Shown here: positions 47,830-63,024 of the stretch, one piece after another
How positions within the stretch are numbered: position 1 is the first letter of the stretch
How the letters are laid out: every line of letters begins with the position of its first letter
Source of the DNA: Stropharia rugosoannulata
Taxonomy: Eukaryota > Basidiomycota > Agaricomycetes > Agaricales > Strophariaceae
Direction of reading: 5' to 3'
NCBI GenBank assembly: GCA_028532985.1
Contig: JANCIK010000008.1
Coordinates: forward strand, 2,232,001-2,296,000
DNA length: 64,000 bases
Program-made: the position numbers and the translations under genes
The notes under the pieces: generated by a model
Database searches by the model: none
What the model was told of the DNA's origin: nothing
The model's input: the letters and a program-made list of their open reading frames with translations, nothing else

Positions 47830-49262
47830 ATGTTTATCCTTCCGCTTATCCTGCTTGCTATGCAGTTCTCTGGGATTGCCGCAGCACCTCTTGTGCCCAG
47901 GCATCGCAATAACAACGCAAAAGGCCCTTCTCCCCCAGCCGTACCTGCTACTGCTTCTGCGACCTCGACATCTGCTGCTGCCTCCGCTACGGCCACTTCA
48001 GCCACTGGAACTGGCGCAACTGAAGAGAAGAAGGAGGACGGAAACACACTTGATATCACTGGAGTCTTTGGCCAGGCAGTTGCTCTCGGAGGCAACGACC
48101 AGAAGACGGACATCCTTTTCACCAAGGGATCCACCGGCTCCCTTGAGGTCGAGTTCCAGGACAAGAAAGCAAACTCACTCACCGTGACTGAGAACAAGAC
48201 CCCTGGAAAGGCGCCCTCTGGTTTCGCATTCCTTGAGCCTTCTTCGTTCAAAATTGCCCTGGCGAACGGAGCGGACGGGCTCACCCTTCAGAAGGTCGAT
48301 TTCATCTTCGATCCCGCGAGTGCGTGTCCCTTTCTTTTCCTTGCTTTTTTGCATAATTTGTCATTTATCGGAAAATAATTCCAGGTGCAGCTGTGAAAGC
48401 TGTTGATATCTCAAAAGCAAAGGTCGGCAAGCTCTGCACGGACACAAACACTTTCGTTGTCGACGATGCACTTGGTGAACAAGAGTTTGAAGATGACGAG
48501 AACGAAGTGACACTGACCGTCAAGGCAAGTCATTGCCTGTTTTTTCCCTCTGGGGGCATTTACTTACTACCTGGCTCTGCAGAACATGATCGGGGAATGG
48601 GGTATCTTCATCCCTACTGCCACGGCCAACGCGGAAGGCAAAGCTAAGGAGGGTGCGCTAGCCTGTCTCATTTTCATATTATGGCATTTTGCTGAAACCG
48701 TGCGTTTTGCGCAGGAGATGAAACTACCGTAGCGGGAACTTTCGATAAAGCCATCGATACGCCTGCAGGAAGCCTCAAGACTGATATCCTGTTCACGTCT
48801 TCGGTGCGCGATACCATGTGTTGATCTCCGTCTCGATTTTAATCACAGTCACAGGTCGCTGGTTCTCTCGAAGTCGAAGTCAAAGCTGCGGCTGCTAACA
48901 AGGTCACCGTCAAGCGCAACACATCTCCCGTTGCCCCTCCCGCCGGTTTTCTTTTCGTCGACCCTGCCACATTCCAGATCTCGACCGCCACCGCCACCGC
49001 CGCAACTGACCTCGTCAAGGTCGACTACATCTTCTCCGCTGCCGTTGCTGCAAGTATCGACATTACCAAGGGCGTCATCGGCAAGCTCGACACCGCTACG
49101 AACACCTTCATCACTGACCCCGCAGCGCTGAAAGCCGAGTTCGAAGTCGAAGCTGATGAGAACGAGTGGACGCTCACCGTGCCCGATCTCAACGGTGAAT
49201 GGGCCATCCTCATCCCCGAGTCTGCTGTGACCAAGAAGGCGACCGTGCTTGCACTAGCCTAA
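47830..49262 (+). CDS. Secreted protein with an internal tandem duplication
   Basis: Five exons (47830-48319, 48385-48524, 48583-48652, 48715-48803, 48855-49262) give 398 residues with every join in frame. The N-terminus is a clear signal peptide (LPLILLAMQFSGIAAAP). An Ala/Thr/Ser-rich linker follows, likely O-glycosylated. Two homologous modules come next. Module 1 has GGNDQKTDILFTKGSTGSLE and WGIFIPTATA. Module 2 has PAGSLKTDILFTSSVAGSLE and WAILIPESA. Each module carries KTDILFT, a GSLEVE strand, a KVTV/SLTV strand with an APPAGF/APSGFAFL-type turn, a VGKL or IGKL(C/D)T.TNTF strand and a WxI(F/L)IP end. The intron starting at 48525 has a GC donor. The CT-rich leader and TATA suggest high expression. 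Function unknown; a cell-surface or extracellular beta-sandwich protein is plausible. Confidence 0.75.
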
Positions 49263-49451
49263 GGAATACTCAGCTAGACAAATTTCTCCCTTTGTCACTT
49301 TGTATTAGATACTTGGGTAGTGATTTATGTACCTGGAGGTTTTGATTTTTTGTATGTGCATGAATAGGAATGTCATGTTCAAATTTATATGCATGACTGC
49401 ATGTCGATAACAAGCAAGTCCTCAAATTTAAACCGTACATAAAACAATTGT

Positions 49452-52400
49452 TCAAAACAGCTCCAGGAACCTTGCTTCTGCCGACAGCACGCCAATGGGT
49501 TTACTGTGGAAGTCCAATACACCGCCACCTTGATACAGCACTAGGTCAGGAATTGAGAAGCGTGGACGCTGGAGTCCCAAAGCCTTGTTTAAATTCGATG
49601 ATGCAAGTGCTATTGCTTGAGTCTTGCTGATATCTCCATTCGACTGGAGGGCAACCTAACCAAAAGTGAGCAAACGCGTTGGAGGAACGTATAAGGTTCT
49701 ATAATACAACATACCCAGGCCAGTTCGAATCGGGTGTTCCGTGCAGTTGACTCATTGATGACTCCAATAGCAACATTGACACCAGCTTTCAGGAGGGTTG
49801 TAAGTGTTGTCTCTTGGGACAAAGGTGGCCCAGGAAGACTGTCAAGAAAAATGGTTCAAAAATGAACACAAACACCTACGAGAGTACGTACATTCGTTTC
49901 TGCTCCCAGCTTTCTGGGAAGGGTCTCGGTGAAGTCAAGATGACACTGACACCGGCAGCAGCGATTTCATCAGCGAGAATGTGAGCCTCAGTAGCACCCG
50001 AAAATGTAAGTTTCAAAGTGTTTCCTGTATGGTCTTCATACTCGGCTTTCAGATCCAGCAAGGTCGCCATGATATCTGCGCTTTCAACAGATACAACCAG
50101 CGTCGCAGTACCCTAGTGAGCTTGAGTTTCAGTTTTGTCTGCCTACACAAAAATACTATACGATACGCACTTCACGGACGCTGGACAAAGCCGCGAACCC
50201 AAACTTCACGTCATCGCCGTCGCCAAATAGCAGGGTTCTCAATGCAGCTATTTGTGTGCTGACGCTGACGGGGAGGTCGTAGCTCAGCGCGACATGCACG
50301 GCCGTGTCCTTCTGGATGATAGCGCCTCGGGCGAGAGCATGTGGTGCTCCCAAGCGGAACGCTGTCGAGATTCCCCGCAAAAAGCCATTACCACTTGGGG
50401 CGGTGATACCAGTAGTAACTCCTGAGCGGTAAGCGAGTCTAGGGAGCGCGTTAAACAGTGTCACAGGCAAAAAGGCGCGACGTACAGTGACCCACGACCT
50501 TCAAAGGCCAAGCCGTCCACGGCTCTCACCACCCCAGCGTCGGCAGCTAATGCAGGTATGTCGACGTCAGTCAAAGGATCGAGTACGGGTCCGTCATTCG
50601 TTGATGATTCAAGGCGTATTTCTACCAGGCCTAGAGGCGAACCATAGGTAGTTAATCCCGGAGCAATAGCTCCACCGCCCAGATCAATGACTGTATCTTC
50701 TCGATCGTCACCAAAAGTGGAGCAGTCATTACCTGGAGTCTGGGTGCATACGATTTGCCCATGCTCCACGATGACTGTTCTCCTTGAAGTAGTATAAGAG
50801 CTGCCCGTGCCGGAAATGTCGAAGATAGTTTGTAGGTCATGTCCGTTGTTCACGTTGTCGAATCCGATTAGGCTGCCCACACCTGTTATCTTAACTCTAC
50901 CAGTCATTTTACGCCCAGTGAGAGGCGGCAGACCCTCCCATTCCACTGTTTCATTCTTTTCCTTGTCCCAGTTTGGCACTTCAGGGAGCTCTTGGAGCTC
51001 AGCCGCTTTCTTCAGAGTATGGGGCTCCTCCAGTTGGGCAATTCCATCGATGTAAACTTGAGTTGGCGTTGCTCCAAGTGTGAGTGGGTGAGAGTCCCAG
51101 ACGACAATATCTGCCAGGACAGATGGTAATTCAACTAGAGCAGTAGGAGCATGGCAAACTCACCAGCGTCATATCCTGAAAATAAGGATGGGTTTGTAAC
51201 TCAGATATGTAGTAAGTGCTGAACGAAATGACTCACCTTCGGCGATAGTACCCACGCGATGTCCAAGGCCAGCGGCATTGGCAGGAACAGATGTCACAGA
51301 AGCAAGAGCTAGAGCAGGACTCAACCCGAAATAATGTGCTTGCTGAGCTTCAAAAAGAAGGTAACGGCTGTTAATTACTGGGTGATCTGACTAGATCAAC
51401 AGGTTTAGCTTTGTCCTGCGTTACTTGGATTATTTATTTACCTTCATGACAACAGGTATACCATGTTCAGCAAGTACGCGAGGTGCAAATTCGGACCCCC
51501 GGTATGCTTCCCGCTTTTTCCTGAAGTTGTTTGCGAATAGAGCAATTGAAGGTGCTCCGCCCTGAACAGAGATGTTTTCAGTACAGTGACAAGGTATGTC
51601 AACAACAATGCATACCCAGGTCTTTTTGAGTAAGTCAGGGACAAGGTAGGTCTCGCCTGCATGGTGGAATGAGGCGACTGGGAACTTGAACTCGTTCGAC
51701 AGACGAACAATGCCGTCTAAATCAACTGCCTCATAGCAGTGGATAGAAAGCTGGATAGTTTGAGTGAGCAATGGGACATAGATAGGGTCTAATGCCCACC
51801 TTGACTCGTCCTCTCAACACCTCAACCAATGACTCCCATTGGAGATCTTCCGGGAATTCAGCAGTTCCGTTAGCCTCCAGTTCATCCCAAGCTCTTGCTT
51901 CGACTTTGCTGCAGAATGCATCTTGCGCGTCACGTATCTTGCGCGCTTCGTTGTAAGCATGCCTAAAGTTCCATTGCCCGTCCATTCTCGTAAGGCCATA
52001 AAGTCTATCTGGATTCTCCCCTGCAGACCTGGTAAATAGTTTTCAGCAAGAATCAACATATTACACGAACCGCACGCGTGTTTCATATGTCTCCATCGAA
52101 TGTACTCCGTGCCATTGAGGGAATATGTCAGGGAAAGCGGAGGTTCAATGACTTTTGAAGTACTTGAGCGTTCCGCAGTAGGCCTTAATTTGATGACGAA
52201 TGCCTGTCCGCCTATGTTATTAGCACTGCCCGGTAAAACTTGAGCAGTTGTAACTCCTCCTGACACCGCAAGCTCGTAAGATGCATCATGCGTATTCAAG
52301 CCATCGATACTTCGAAGCCAGGGGAGGATTGGGGTTGAATGAGAATTGCCATCCGATGCTCCTATGACCCGCCAGATATTAACAAAACGTATGTTGACTG

Positions 52401-52925
52401 AATGCCATATTAAGTACCTGATAGCCATGGTGCACTTTCTACGCCAATATGGGAGTGCAAATCGACAAGTCCTGGGGTAATCCAGCTTCCTCCGGAGTCG
52501 TACTCCCTGACTTCTCCACCTCCAGAAGACAGCTTCGAAATCAAGCTGGGTGGTACGTATCCAACAGCAACAACGAGACCCTTGTCCAGTAAGACGTCCC
52601 CGTATACAACCTCCGTTCCATTACGCGCCCCAGTCCATATCTTCGCATTTCTGATGAGCGTAGAGGGCGTGTCCGGGACCCACCGATCGCTGCCTTCTAA
52701 TAAACGAGACGCAGATGTATAGCCCGCAGGAGGGCCTGCAGGGGTATGTATGGAGGAGCACTTCGAAATCAGCTCAGCATGATGGAGCTTGGGACGTCCG
52801 TGCTTGTGTGATTTATGCGTGGAATTCCATGAATTGATTGAGAGGAATGCAAAGAAGCAGACCACGACGATCGTCATGTGCACCTGCCCCGGAGTTTCGT
52901 GGCGTAGTAGACCCTTCAGAGGCAT
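49452..52925 (-). CDS. Membrane-anchored amidohydrolase-superfamily protein (CE9-like metal-dependent hydrolase)
   Basis: The real start is the ATG at 52925. Residues 15-35 form a signal anchor (MTIVVVCFFAFLSINSW), so the protein is secreted or a type II membrane protein. The composite-domain start is TLIRNAKIWTGARNGTEVVY, then SWITPGLVDLHSHIGVES, which carries the HxH metal ligands typical of amidohydrolases. Further landmarks: AVSGGVTTAQVLPGSANNIG, MKHACG-ENPDRLYGLTRMD after an intron, FHHAGETYLVPDLL, a SDHPVINSRYLLFEAQQA segment carrying the likely catalytic Asp, AAGLGHRVGTIAEGYDADIV and VVWDSHPLTLGATPTQVYID. A long second half (GGGAIAPGLTTYGSPLG onward, ending LVLYQGGGVLDFHSKPIG) looks like a degenerate repeat of the fold. 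About ten introns. Such proteins are commonly labelled carbohydrate esterase family 9; the true substrate is not evident. It stops at 49452-49454. Confidence 0.75.
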
Positions 52926-53552
52926 TCTGTGATGCAAAGGTCGACGCCAACGGTCGACGTAGTATGACTATAAGCATTGCTGATAGAGAACTAGGCTTTA
53001 ATAAGCAGTGACCGTGGAGGAAAATGCTGGAACGTACACTTGATTGCTAACAAGTAGCGCGTGCTACATGGTGATAGCCAAAGATAGATCGCGTCCCCAA
53101 CAATTGAATTTCAATAAACTTGAGGCATTAAGGCATGCTACATATTACGACTTCATTCCTTCAGCAAGTTATTTGGAAAGACAGCACAAACAGTCCACAT
53201 GGCATTCTTTCTAGATAACGTGAGAAAGTCAAGTGGTATTATATACCACGGTTTTGCTTTAGTTTTGTTCAAGTTTTGCCTCTTCGTGTATGAATTGAGT
53301 TCAGTCTAAGCACTGAAGAGTCAACCGCAAAGGACAGAGCAGATGTGAGTGCGAAACATCCAAAATCTTTGTCAGTCAGCACAGTAACGGAGAGGTCATG
53401 CAGGCATTCCATAGAATCAATTACAAAACCCTCTACCTTTGAGGTAGCGAGATTAGGCACCTATGCTCTAACTCGGAGCGGAGCCTAGTCATAAATACAT
53501 ACATCATATATTAGCGAAGATCAACATTCACTTTCTTTCCACCTTCAGATAA
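52926..53552. other. Intergenic region, nothing recognised
   Basis: About 630 bp between two minus-strand genes, containing the hydrolase promoter and the 3' end of the kinase gene downstream of its stop. Confidence 0.4.
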
Positions 53553-56096
<2,544 letters not shown>

Positions 56097-56999
56097 TTAC
56101 AGCCCCAAATAATCTGGAGCAGATGCTCGATATTCTTCAATTTCTTGATCAAGGTCAGCGACAGTAACAGGCTGTCTCTTGTTTAGTCTCTTGGGTCCTT
56201 TCTTTTGCTTTACTCTTCGTGGGGGTATGGGTACCTGTTTGATAGGGGTGACTGTCTGGTGTACTGGTGCAGAAGGAGCTTCCTGTTGAACGTAGTAAGA
56301 TGCGCTAAGTTACGCTGGTAAGAAACAATCTGGTCGATACCATATAAGAAGCATACACTGGATACGGAGTAACCGTCGATGATGTAGGAGTTACTTTGGA
56401 CTTAGTTGGAGGTGCCAAACGGTCCAAAAGGGTAGGTGTTCCAGGGGCTTGTGCCGCACGAGCTACTGGTGTGTCATCTACTAGAATCTCAATTTTAATT
56501 GGTTGGCCTAGAAGATGTGTTATTGTTTACTTTTGAGAGATCTGCGGTGAGCGAAAACCTACGTCCATCAACCACCCGTCCATTATACTTTGCTCGAGCA
56601 ACGATGGCATCACCGGGCCGTTGAAAAGTAACGACAGCCATTCCCTTGGATTTCCCTTGCGAATTGTACACTAGAAAAGATTCTTTCAAAGGACCAACGG
56701 TCTTATTGAACAGTTCCTGAAGGCAAAATACCCATTGTAAGAATGCGACGCGAACCAAAACTGTGGGCGTTTACCTCTACCTCCTTTTCCCCAACATCAA
56801 CGGGCAATCTACTCAGGAATATTCTGCTACCCGACTCAGTGGGGGCTTTGCCCTTGCCACCGACTACTTGAGCAGGTGGTACTCCATGCGTCCTCCAGGC
56901 CGGTGGGATTTGCCCTGCGCGATTTCCTAGCAATAATCGTTTCGATCCGTGGAAGGCGTGCACTCGCGCGTAATGTTCAATGCTTGTTTGCGTTTGCAT
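56097..56999 (-). CDS. Yra1/ALYREF-type mRNA export adaptor (RRM protein)
   Basis: Four exons (56999-56775, 56716-56563, 56507-56359, 56282-56097) give 237 residues. The single RRM spans about residues 55-135: RIFLSRLPVDVGEKEVE-ELFNKTVGPL, then SQGKSKGMAVVTFQRPGDA (RNP1-like) and YNGRVVDGR. The C-terminus has VTVADLDQEIEEYRASAPDY, the FoP-type UAP56-binding helix of the ALYREF/Yra1 family. The middle is Pro/Thr-rich and basic (PIPPRRVKQKKGPKRLNKRQ), consistent with RNA contacts. These proteins couple splicing and transcription to nuclear mRNA export. The N-terminus is short and starts MQTQTSIEHYARV; another upstream exon is possible because family members usually begin with an additional UAP56-binding motif that is not obvious here. 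Confidence 0.85.
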
Positions 57000-58166
57000 C
57001 TTCTATGTCAGATATTTTCAGATTTCGCACGTATGAGTGGTAAGTATAAGGTTTCGTGAACAGCACACGACAGAGAATGTTGGTAGTAGATGAAATCAGA
57101 AGGAACAAAATCAGACAAAGTAAGAATGGCACCGTACTGAGTGGCTGAGTCCATAACGCATTCATTCGAAGGTAATGCCAAACAATCATCAACAATGGGA
57201 CTTGTCTCGCCTGCGCTCTTGATTTGCTTTTGCTTCGCTCCAAACTCCAATAGTTACTTCTTTTGCAAACAATAGGCTTCAGCCCAAGTGCAATGGTTCT
57301 TCACAGCGGCAAACGTGAAGACTGTAGGGTGCCTGTGACAAGCCAAGTTTTCGAGCCAATCCAAGGCAAATCTCAACTTTTCTTTTGAGTTTCGCGCGGA
57401 CAACGCGCGGACCCGGATGACTCTTAGAACCAGAAGTTTACGGTGACCATAGTCTAGCATAACGTGCCGTTTCTGACTCAGAAATAACCTGGGTTGTAGA
57501 TGAAATAATCTGTCATGAAAACCACATTCCAAAAGTACTTCAAACAACGAGATTACCGGTCTCACTGAATTGTCCTTCTTCAGACGGCCGCGACCTCAGG
57601 CCAACACTTGTCGGCTATTCCTGGCTGGTTACCCCAAATGAGATTCCTTGTCTACGTGGAAATTCTTGCACCAACTTGTCGAAACGGTCCACATTACACA
57701 CTAGGTATCTGCTGATATGAGATTGGATCTTGCCTGATGGCTATGGTGCCACGCAATTCACTTGAGGAAAGCGTGTCTAAGAACACTCGAGTAATACAAT
57801 TCTCTGGTACTTAGCGCAGGTGAAGTAGCCCATACTCCTGATATAGATTGAATTATTAACCGTGCCTCCATTTATCTCAAGTAGCACTACTGGCGACGAG
57901 TTCTGCGCAAGTGACATGGATATTAATCGAATTCTACGGATAGAATCGACATCGATGTTGCTATTTCTATAATGGCTACAATTCTTCCTTGGTTTGTCCA
58001 CTTCAATCGGAGACTCGACAGATCATATTCTCGGGAATTCCAGAAGGTCCCGCATTAGCAAGCATTGAATGTATGAATGTTTTATCTTACGTCTATCTCT
58101 TGCTATCAATGGGGCCAATAACGACAGGAGCTGTACCAGAAATCCTTGGGATCTCCATTATTTGCA
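57000..58166. other. Intergenic region between divergent genes, nothing recognised
   Basis: 1.2 kb containing the promoters of the Yra1-like and the second MFS genes. Minus-strand frames at 57008-57565 are short and unrecognised; one could contain a missed 5' exon of the Yra1-like gene. Confidence 0.35.
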
Positions 58167-58175
58167 AATATAAAG
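58167..58175 (+). promoter_or_regulatory. TATA box of MFS copy 2
   Basis: AATATAAAG lies about 48 bp upstream of the ATG at 58221, in a short pyrimidine-rich leader. Confidence 0.5.
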
Positions 58176-58220
58176 GCTGATTATTTTCTCCTTTGAATCC
58201 AACATTGCTTTCTACCTTTC

Positions 58221-60395
58221 ATGCCTTGCTCATCAAGTATGTCTGTCGACTATAAGGATGGGGTCCGTTCAATACCCCTGGAACTGACATTTACCTCTAG
58301 AAACTCTTTTGGAAGAAGAGCATGATACTAAGCATGAAGCTAGCTCTCAAGTTAGTGTCGGCCTGGATGATGATGATTTGAGGCGCCAGTCTCTGGAAGA
58401 AAAGAAAAACCCTCTGGGACTCAACGATTTGGCTTCCTCTTTAGAGAAATGTGCTGCAGCCACTGTCACTACCAGTGAAAATTATTCTCCTTCACCGACT
58501 AATGTACCCACAATCAATCAGATACCTTCAGATGCACCAAACACAGAATCCGACGCCTTATCTTTGTCTAAACAACGAAAACGTAAAAGTCTCGTACACT
58601 TTCTAGCACTCTGCTTCAGTGTCTGGCTCAATGGATGGAACGATGGGACACTTGGACCCCTTCTACCTCGGATACAAACAAACTACCAGGTTCGTTTATT
58701 GTGTCTCTGCTTTCTAAGTATACATTTTACTGATGATGTCTGCTTCCCAGATCAGCTTCACTATCGTCTCCATGCTTTTTGTCGGGAATTGTGCCGTACG
58801 TACAGGTTATATATAAGTTCACTTTCCCAGTTTTAAGCCAGCGCCGACAGGGCTTTGTGATCGGGGCCGCCGTAAACGTGTGGCTCAATGACCGATACGG
58901 CCTCGGAAAAGTAAGATGCGTGTATTTCTTTACTCATTCTCTGATGTTCTGACAAATAATTCACTCAAAGGTAATCATCTTGGGAGCCACAAGTCAGTTT
59001 GCGGGATACGTAATACTTGTATCCAGACCCCCATTCCCTTTAATGGCATGTGCGTATGTATTCCTGGGACTCGGTATCTCAATCCAGGTAAGCCTCCATT
59101 TATGCTGTTTGGTACAATTGCTCATTCGAGATTTTACATTACTAGTCTGCTCAAGCGAATGGGTTCGTGGGGAGCCTTCATCAGCGTAAAACAACAAAGC
59201 TGGGGCTCATGCACGCGGCTTACGGTAAAGAACTTGTTCTACCAACCAGTTTTGCGCTTAATCATTTTGGCAACAGGACTAGGGGCTTTCACATCTCCAT
59301 TTGCTGCCACCTTTTTCTCTTCGCTATCCGGTCGCCAATGGGCATTTCATTTTATCATCTCGGCCGTCCTTGGGGCGTTTAACGTCATTTTCTTGATGTA
59401 TGCATTTCGATTCCGAAGGCAAATGGGTACGGTTCTCACAAAATACCGACATGCATGTCTTGACTCTGGGTACAGATCTACTTTGCGATGAAGGGCAACC
59501 TCCGAACGCAGAGGTCACCAGTCCATCAGGTGGGAACACATACAGGCAGTTAATAAGGCTAAGCGCCTTGCCTTGGCTCATCCTTTTTGCCATAATTTAT
59601 ACTGGTGTCGAAGTTACCATTGGAGGTGCTTTACATATGGACCTATTTGCTGTCGGCTCCGGACTGACTTATTTATACACAGGTTGGATAGTGACATTTA
59701 TTATCAGAGAACGGCACGGCGGTACCAGTTCCGGCTATATTTCGTCCGGATTTTTTGGAGGTCAGTGTAGGCTAACTTAGATGAGATGTTTCAGCTGTAA
59801 ATTGAACTTCTGCCAGGTATCACGGCTGGCCGTATGGGACTTGTATGGCTTAATGAGAGAGTTGGCGCGCGAAGAGTTATTTTTGTTTATACGCTTATAG
59901 CACTTGGGTGAGTTATGAAACATGTATCTTATCTACACAGCTGACATACTGTCTATAAAGTCTTGAGCTCATGGTCTGGTTTGTTCCTTCAATCGTGGTA
60001 GACAGCATTGCTGTGATTTTTTTTACTCTTCAAAGTAAGTTATTAGAAGCTGATATACTGCTTTAGGTTGCATTGATTGGCGTTGTACTTGGCCCTATTT
60101 TCCCTTTGCTTATGTCCCATATATCACAAACCACATCCCACCAAATTCTCACCGGATGTATTGGCCTAGTTGCTGGCCTGGGTATGGCAGGTTCTTCTCT
60201 TCCATTCATAGCAGGTTTACTCGCATCGAAATACGGAATCGCCTCTTTACAACCACTGTGAGAGCATTATCTAAACATTTTTCACCTTACTGAACCTCTG
60301 TCAAAAGCGGGGTTTCAATGATAGCATGCATGTTTGTAGTTTGGGCACTCTTGCCCAACGATAAGGCTAAGGAAAACGACAACAATATAGCCTAG
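58221..60395 (+). CDS. Major facilitator superfamily transporter, Bsc6-like (copy 2)
   Basis: The start is a tiny 16-nt first exon (ATG at 58221, MPCSS) spliced to TLLEEEHDTKHEASSQ across an intron with donor GTATGT. This avoids a misleading TTG-initiated frame at 58309. The first helix carries FSVWLNGWNDGTLGPLLPRI, as in copy 1 at 4828-6957. Later exons give VIILGATSQFAGYVILVSRP, AFTSPFAATFFSSLSGRQWA, LPWLILFAIIYTGVEVTIGG, FIIRERHGGTSSGYISSGFF, GRMGLVWLNERVGARRV, VLGPIFPLLMSHISQ and LASKYGIASLQPL, ending GVSMIACMFVVWALLPND with TAG at 60393-60395. All joins keep frame. The two copies are clearly paralogs on the same strand, 51 kb apart. Substrate unknown; inferred membrane carrier. Confidence 0.8.
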
Positions 60396-61496
60396 CATCG
60401 ATTACCAGACTTTTGCAATAAGGTCTGCTCATAAATAGTCTTTTATTATTACTTATGTGGTCAGACTGTCACTATATTTGGAAATTTGATTACAGTAGCC
60501 GATTTTCCCATGACCATCTACTTATGTAAACCTGTTTTTCAAAAAATTAACATACAATACTAAGCCTAGAGATTCACAAGAGATTCATGTTAAGAGTCAC
60601 TGCCTTAGAATACTTGCATTTGCCATTGAAATATCTGTCACATTTACAACAAGAACAGATCGACCTGAGATCCTCGAGTGATGGGATGTGTGAGAAGCAG
60701 TCAAGAAGCAGTGCCAAAGTTGTTTTATGAACACTTTTGACTTATCTCACATGCAACTCACATGTACTAAGAACTGTCTGGGGAGTTGCGCGACATCATG
60801 TTTTCAGTCGTCACCCGCTCCTCCCGACTGTCCCGAGTACTCGAGAAGAGTGCTCGGTTCCATTATCGTCTTTATATATACACTAACGCAATTATCATAA
60901 GAACATAGAATAGATCTATTAGAAAGCTACCAATATTCTCCCATCGCATATTGGTCGGCAGATAAGCCGCGTAAACATGTCAATAGATCTACACTTTGTT
61001 TTATCCTCGCCCGAGAGCACCGAGACAAGCACCCGCCGTCGAAACAGCTGCAGTTTCATCAATCATATACTGAATTCCTTTATCATACATTGCATTAAAG
61101 ACGCAACACTATTCTCATTCGGCAGACGATATACTGCCGTTATTAAAAGTCATTGAAACAGAGTGTTTGGTTACTGGTCTCAAAACTTGAGAATTTGAAG
61201 CTGAACAGGGAGGACTTAGGCCGAAGACCGACCTGACTATGAGAACTACGTCCGTCGATAAGCAGGTTCATAAAGGTTTGTGAAGCATATGTGCATAGGC
61301 GCAATAACCGTAAAAAAACATGTCCTGTAAGTAAAATGATAGTACGGTTGGAGCCTTACAAGTTACTCTAGAGTGACGAGTCCAGACTCTGGCAAGGACT
61401 TAGGACTCAGGAATCGGGAATCAGGAGTCATCAATAATCATTCACTGTTCAGGATTCAAATTCAAAGAGTAAAAAGGAAATCGTTCAAAAGAATCT
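60396..61496. other. Intergenic region, nothing recognised
   Basis: 1.1 kb of A/T-rich sequence between the MFS gene and the tRNA-Leu. No coding frame or repeat with clear ends was found. Confidence 0.4.
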
Positions 61497-61614
61497 GATG
61501 AGAGTGGGATTCGAACCCACGCCCCGGAGGACCAGATAACAGAATTCTGCTAATTTGGAGTACAAGGTACTCTGATCCTTAGTCTGGCGCCTTAGACCGC
61601 TCGGCCATCTCACC
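61497..61614 (-). tRNA. tRNA-Leu (anticodon AAG) with a 39-nt intron
   Basis: On the minus strand: acceptor GGTGAGA/TCTCATC (one G-T pair), D-arm with GCCGAGCGGTCTAAGGC, anticodon stem CCAGA/TCTGG with loop CTAAGGA and anticodon AAG, the long variable arm expected of tRNA-Leu, and T-arm GTGGG-TTCGAAT-CCCAC. A 39-nt intron at 61538-61576 sits after position 37, the canonical site. All stems pair well, so the gene looks functional. Confidence 0.9.
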
Positions 61615-61935
61615 GATGCTATATCTACTTTTATTGAAATTCTCACTCAGTCGAACTTGTAGATAGGAAGCATAGTCAACTTTCTCGTCGAGCTCCTCAA
61701 CAATTAACCCACAGTTCTCGTAGGATGTAAATGTGGATAAAATAACCCAACGTCGGTAATCTTGCCCGCGATGGAACGCTTGTTGAGTAGGTAGTAGTGA
61801 GATGGTGTCGGCCCGAATCCGGACATACCACAATTGTCCAAACCTCGACTCGGACTTATCCTCTGAACGTCGAAACCACGCTACTGGATTGCTAATCCAC
61901 CTTCGCTCCTTGGGCTCTCTTTGCAATAGGACAAA
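61615..61935. other. Promoter region of ATP10, adjacent to tRNA-Leu
   Basis: About 320 bp between divergent genes. A minus-strand frame (61579-61926) runs into the tRNA and is not coding. Confidence 0.4.
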
Positions 61936-63024
61936 ATGCTTTCAACCGTTCGAAGGTCTGCCTACAATGTCTTGTGTATCCCGCGGACGCGTAGCGACGC
62001 TATGCGCACTTTCCACGCGTCGTGCTGGAGGGCTAATGCAGTCCGGAACTCACAGAAGGCGGCAAAACCAGAGAATGAGCAGGCGCGGAAAAATACTGAT
62101 GAAAAGCCTGTTTCTGGTGAAGTGCATCCCTTGAATAGACCACTCGGTGTCCGAGAACGGCCGACGACTGTTGTGCAGACGCGGACAGAAAAGATGAAGG
62201 AGCTGTTGGATGATCAAAAGCGGATGGAGCAGCGCAGACACTTGTACGCTTCGACTTCTTATGACATTTCTGTTGTGTGCTTACAATACATCTAGAATTA
62301 AGGAAGCGACGAAGGGGTATTTCCATGACATGAACATGACACGGAGGAACGGTGGCAAAACATGGATCGCCCCGAATGTGCTTATTCGCGAAGATGTACA
62401 GCCTTCCTGCTTTTCCTACTATGAGGTTCTAACTGTGTATTAGAAATCCCTCTATTTCCCTAACGTTAAAGGCCAGTGCCTCGCAGATAATACGACGAAA
62501 GACACGACGCCGATGTGCTTTGGAAAGATCAGCTTAGTTGCAATGATAGGCAGCCAGATATCACAGGTACGCACAAACTCCAGCTGTCTTGTGCAGGCCT
62601 TGTCTTAGCCTACTACCAGGTGCACACAGAGTCATTCGCCGGCCCAACATACTCCCGTTTCCACTCCACTCCGCTCTTCCAATATGTCCAAATCAATCTA
62701 CAGGAGAATATACTAAAATCGTTCCTTGTCCGCATGTTCTCAAATACCCTGCGCTCCTCAGTGCCTAAAGAGCTACAGCCTACGTACCTCGTCTCCAGAC
62801 AAAACATGGAATACGTCCGCGATTCGCTAGGAATGACAAATAGCAAAGTCGGATACGTTTACCTCGTCGATGAAAACCTAAGAATTCGATGGGCAGGGTG
62901 CGCAGACGCCCACCCAGCAGAATCGGCTGCTCTGGAAAATTGTACTGGTGTTCTCTTGAAGAGGCTCGAGGGGAAGATGAAGCTGGCTAAAAAGGCGGTA
63001 CCACCAGCCACCCTCACGCTTTAA
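61936..63024 (+). CDS. ATP10: Mitochondrial ATP synthase assembly factor ATP10
   Basis: Four exons (61936-62243, 62296-62395, 62444-62566, 62620-63024) give 311 residues in frame. The N-terminus (MLSTVRRSAYNVLCIPRTRS) is basic with no acidic residue in the first 20, typical of a mitochondrial targeting peptide. Family landmarks: TEKMKELLDDQKRMEQRRHL, GYFHDMNMTRRNGGKTWIAP, FPNVKGQCLADNTTKDTTPM, VQINLQENILKSFLVRMFSN and VGYVYLVDENLRIRWAGCAD. ATP10 is an inner-membrane-associated protein required for assembly of the Fo sector of ATP synthase (Atp6 incorporation in yeast). Length and motif order are as expected for the family. It lies close to tRNA-Leu and is the most conserved gene of the right end. 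Confidence 0.85.

Noticed and set aside
47808..48284. 158-codon minus-strand frame
   Set aside because: Antisense shadow of the signal peptide and first module of the secreted protein.
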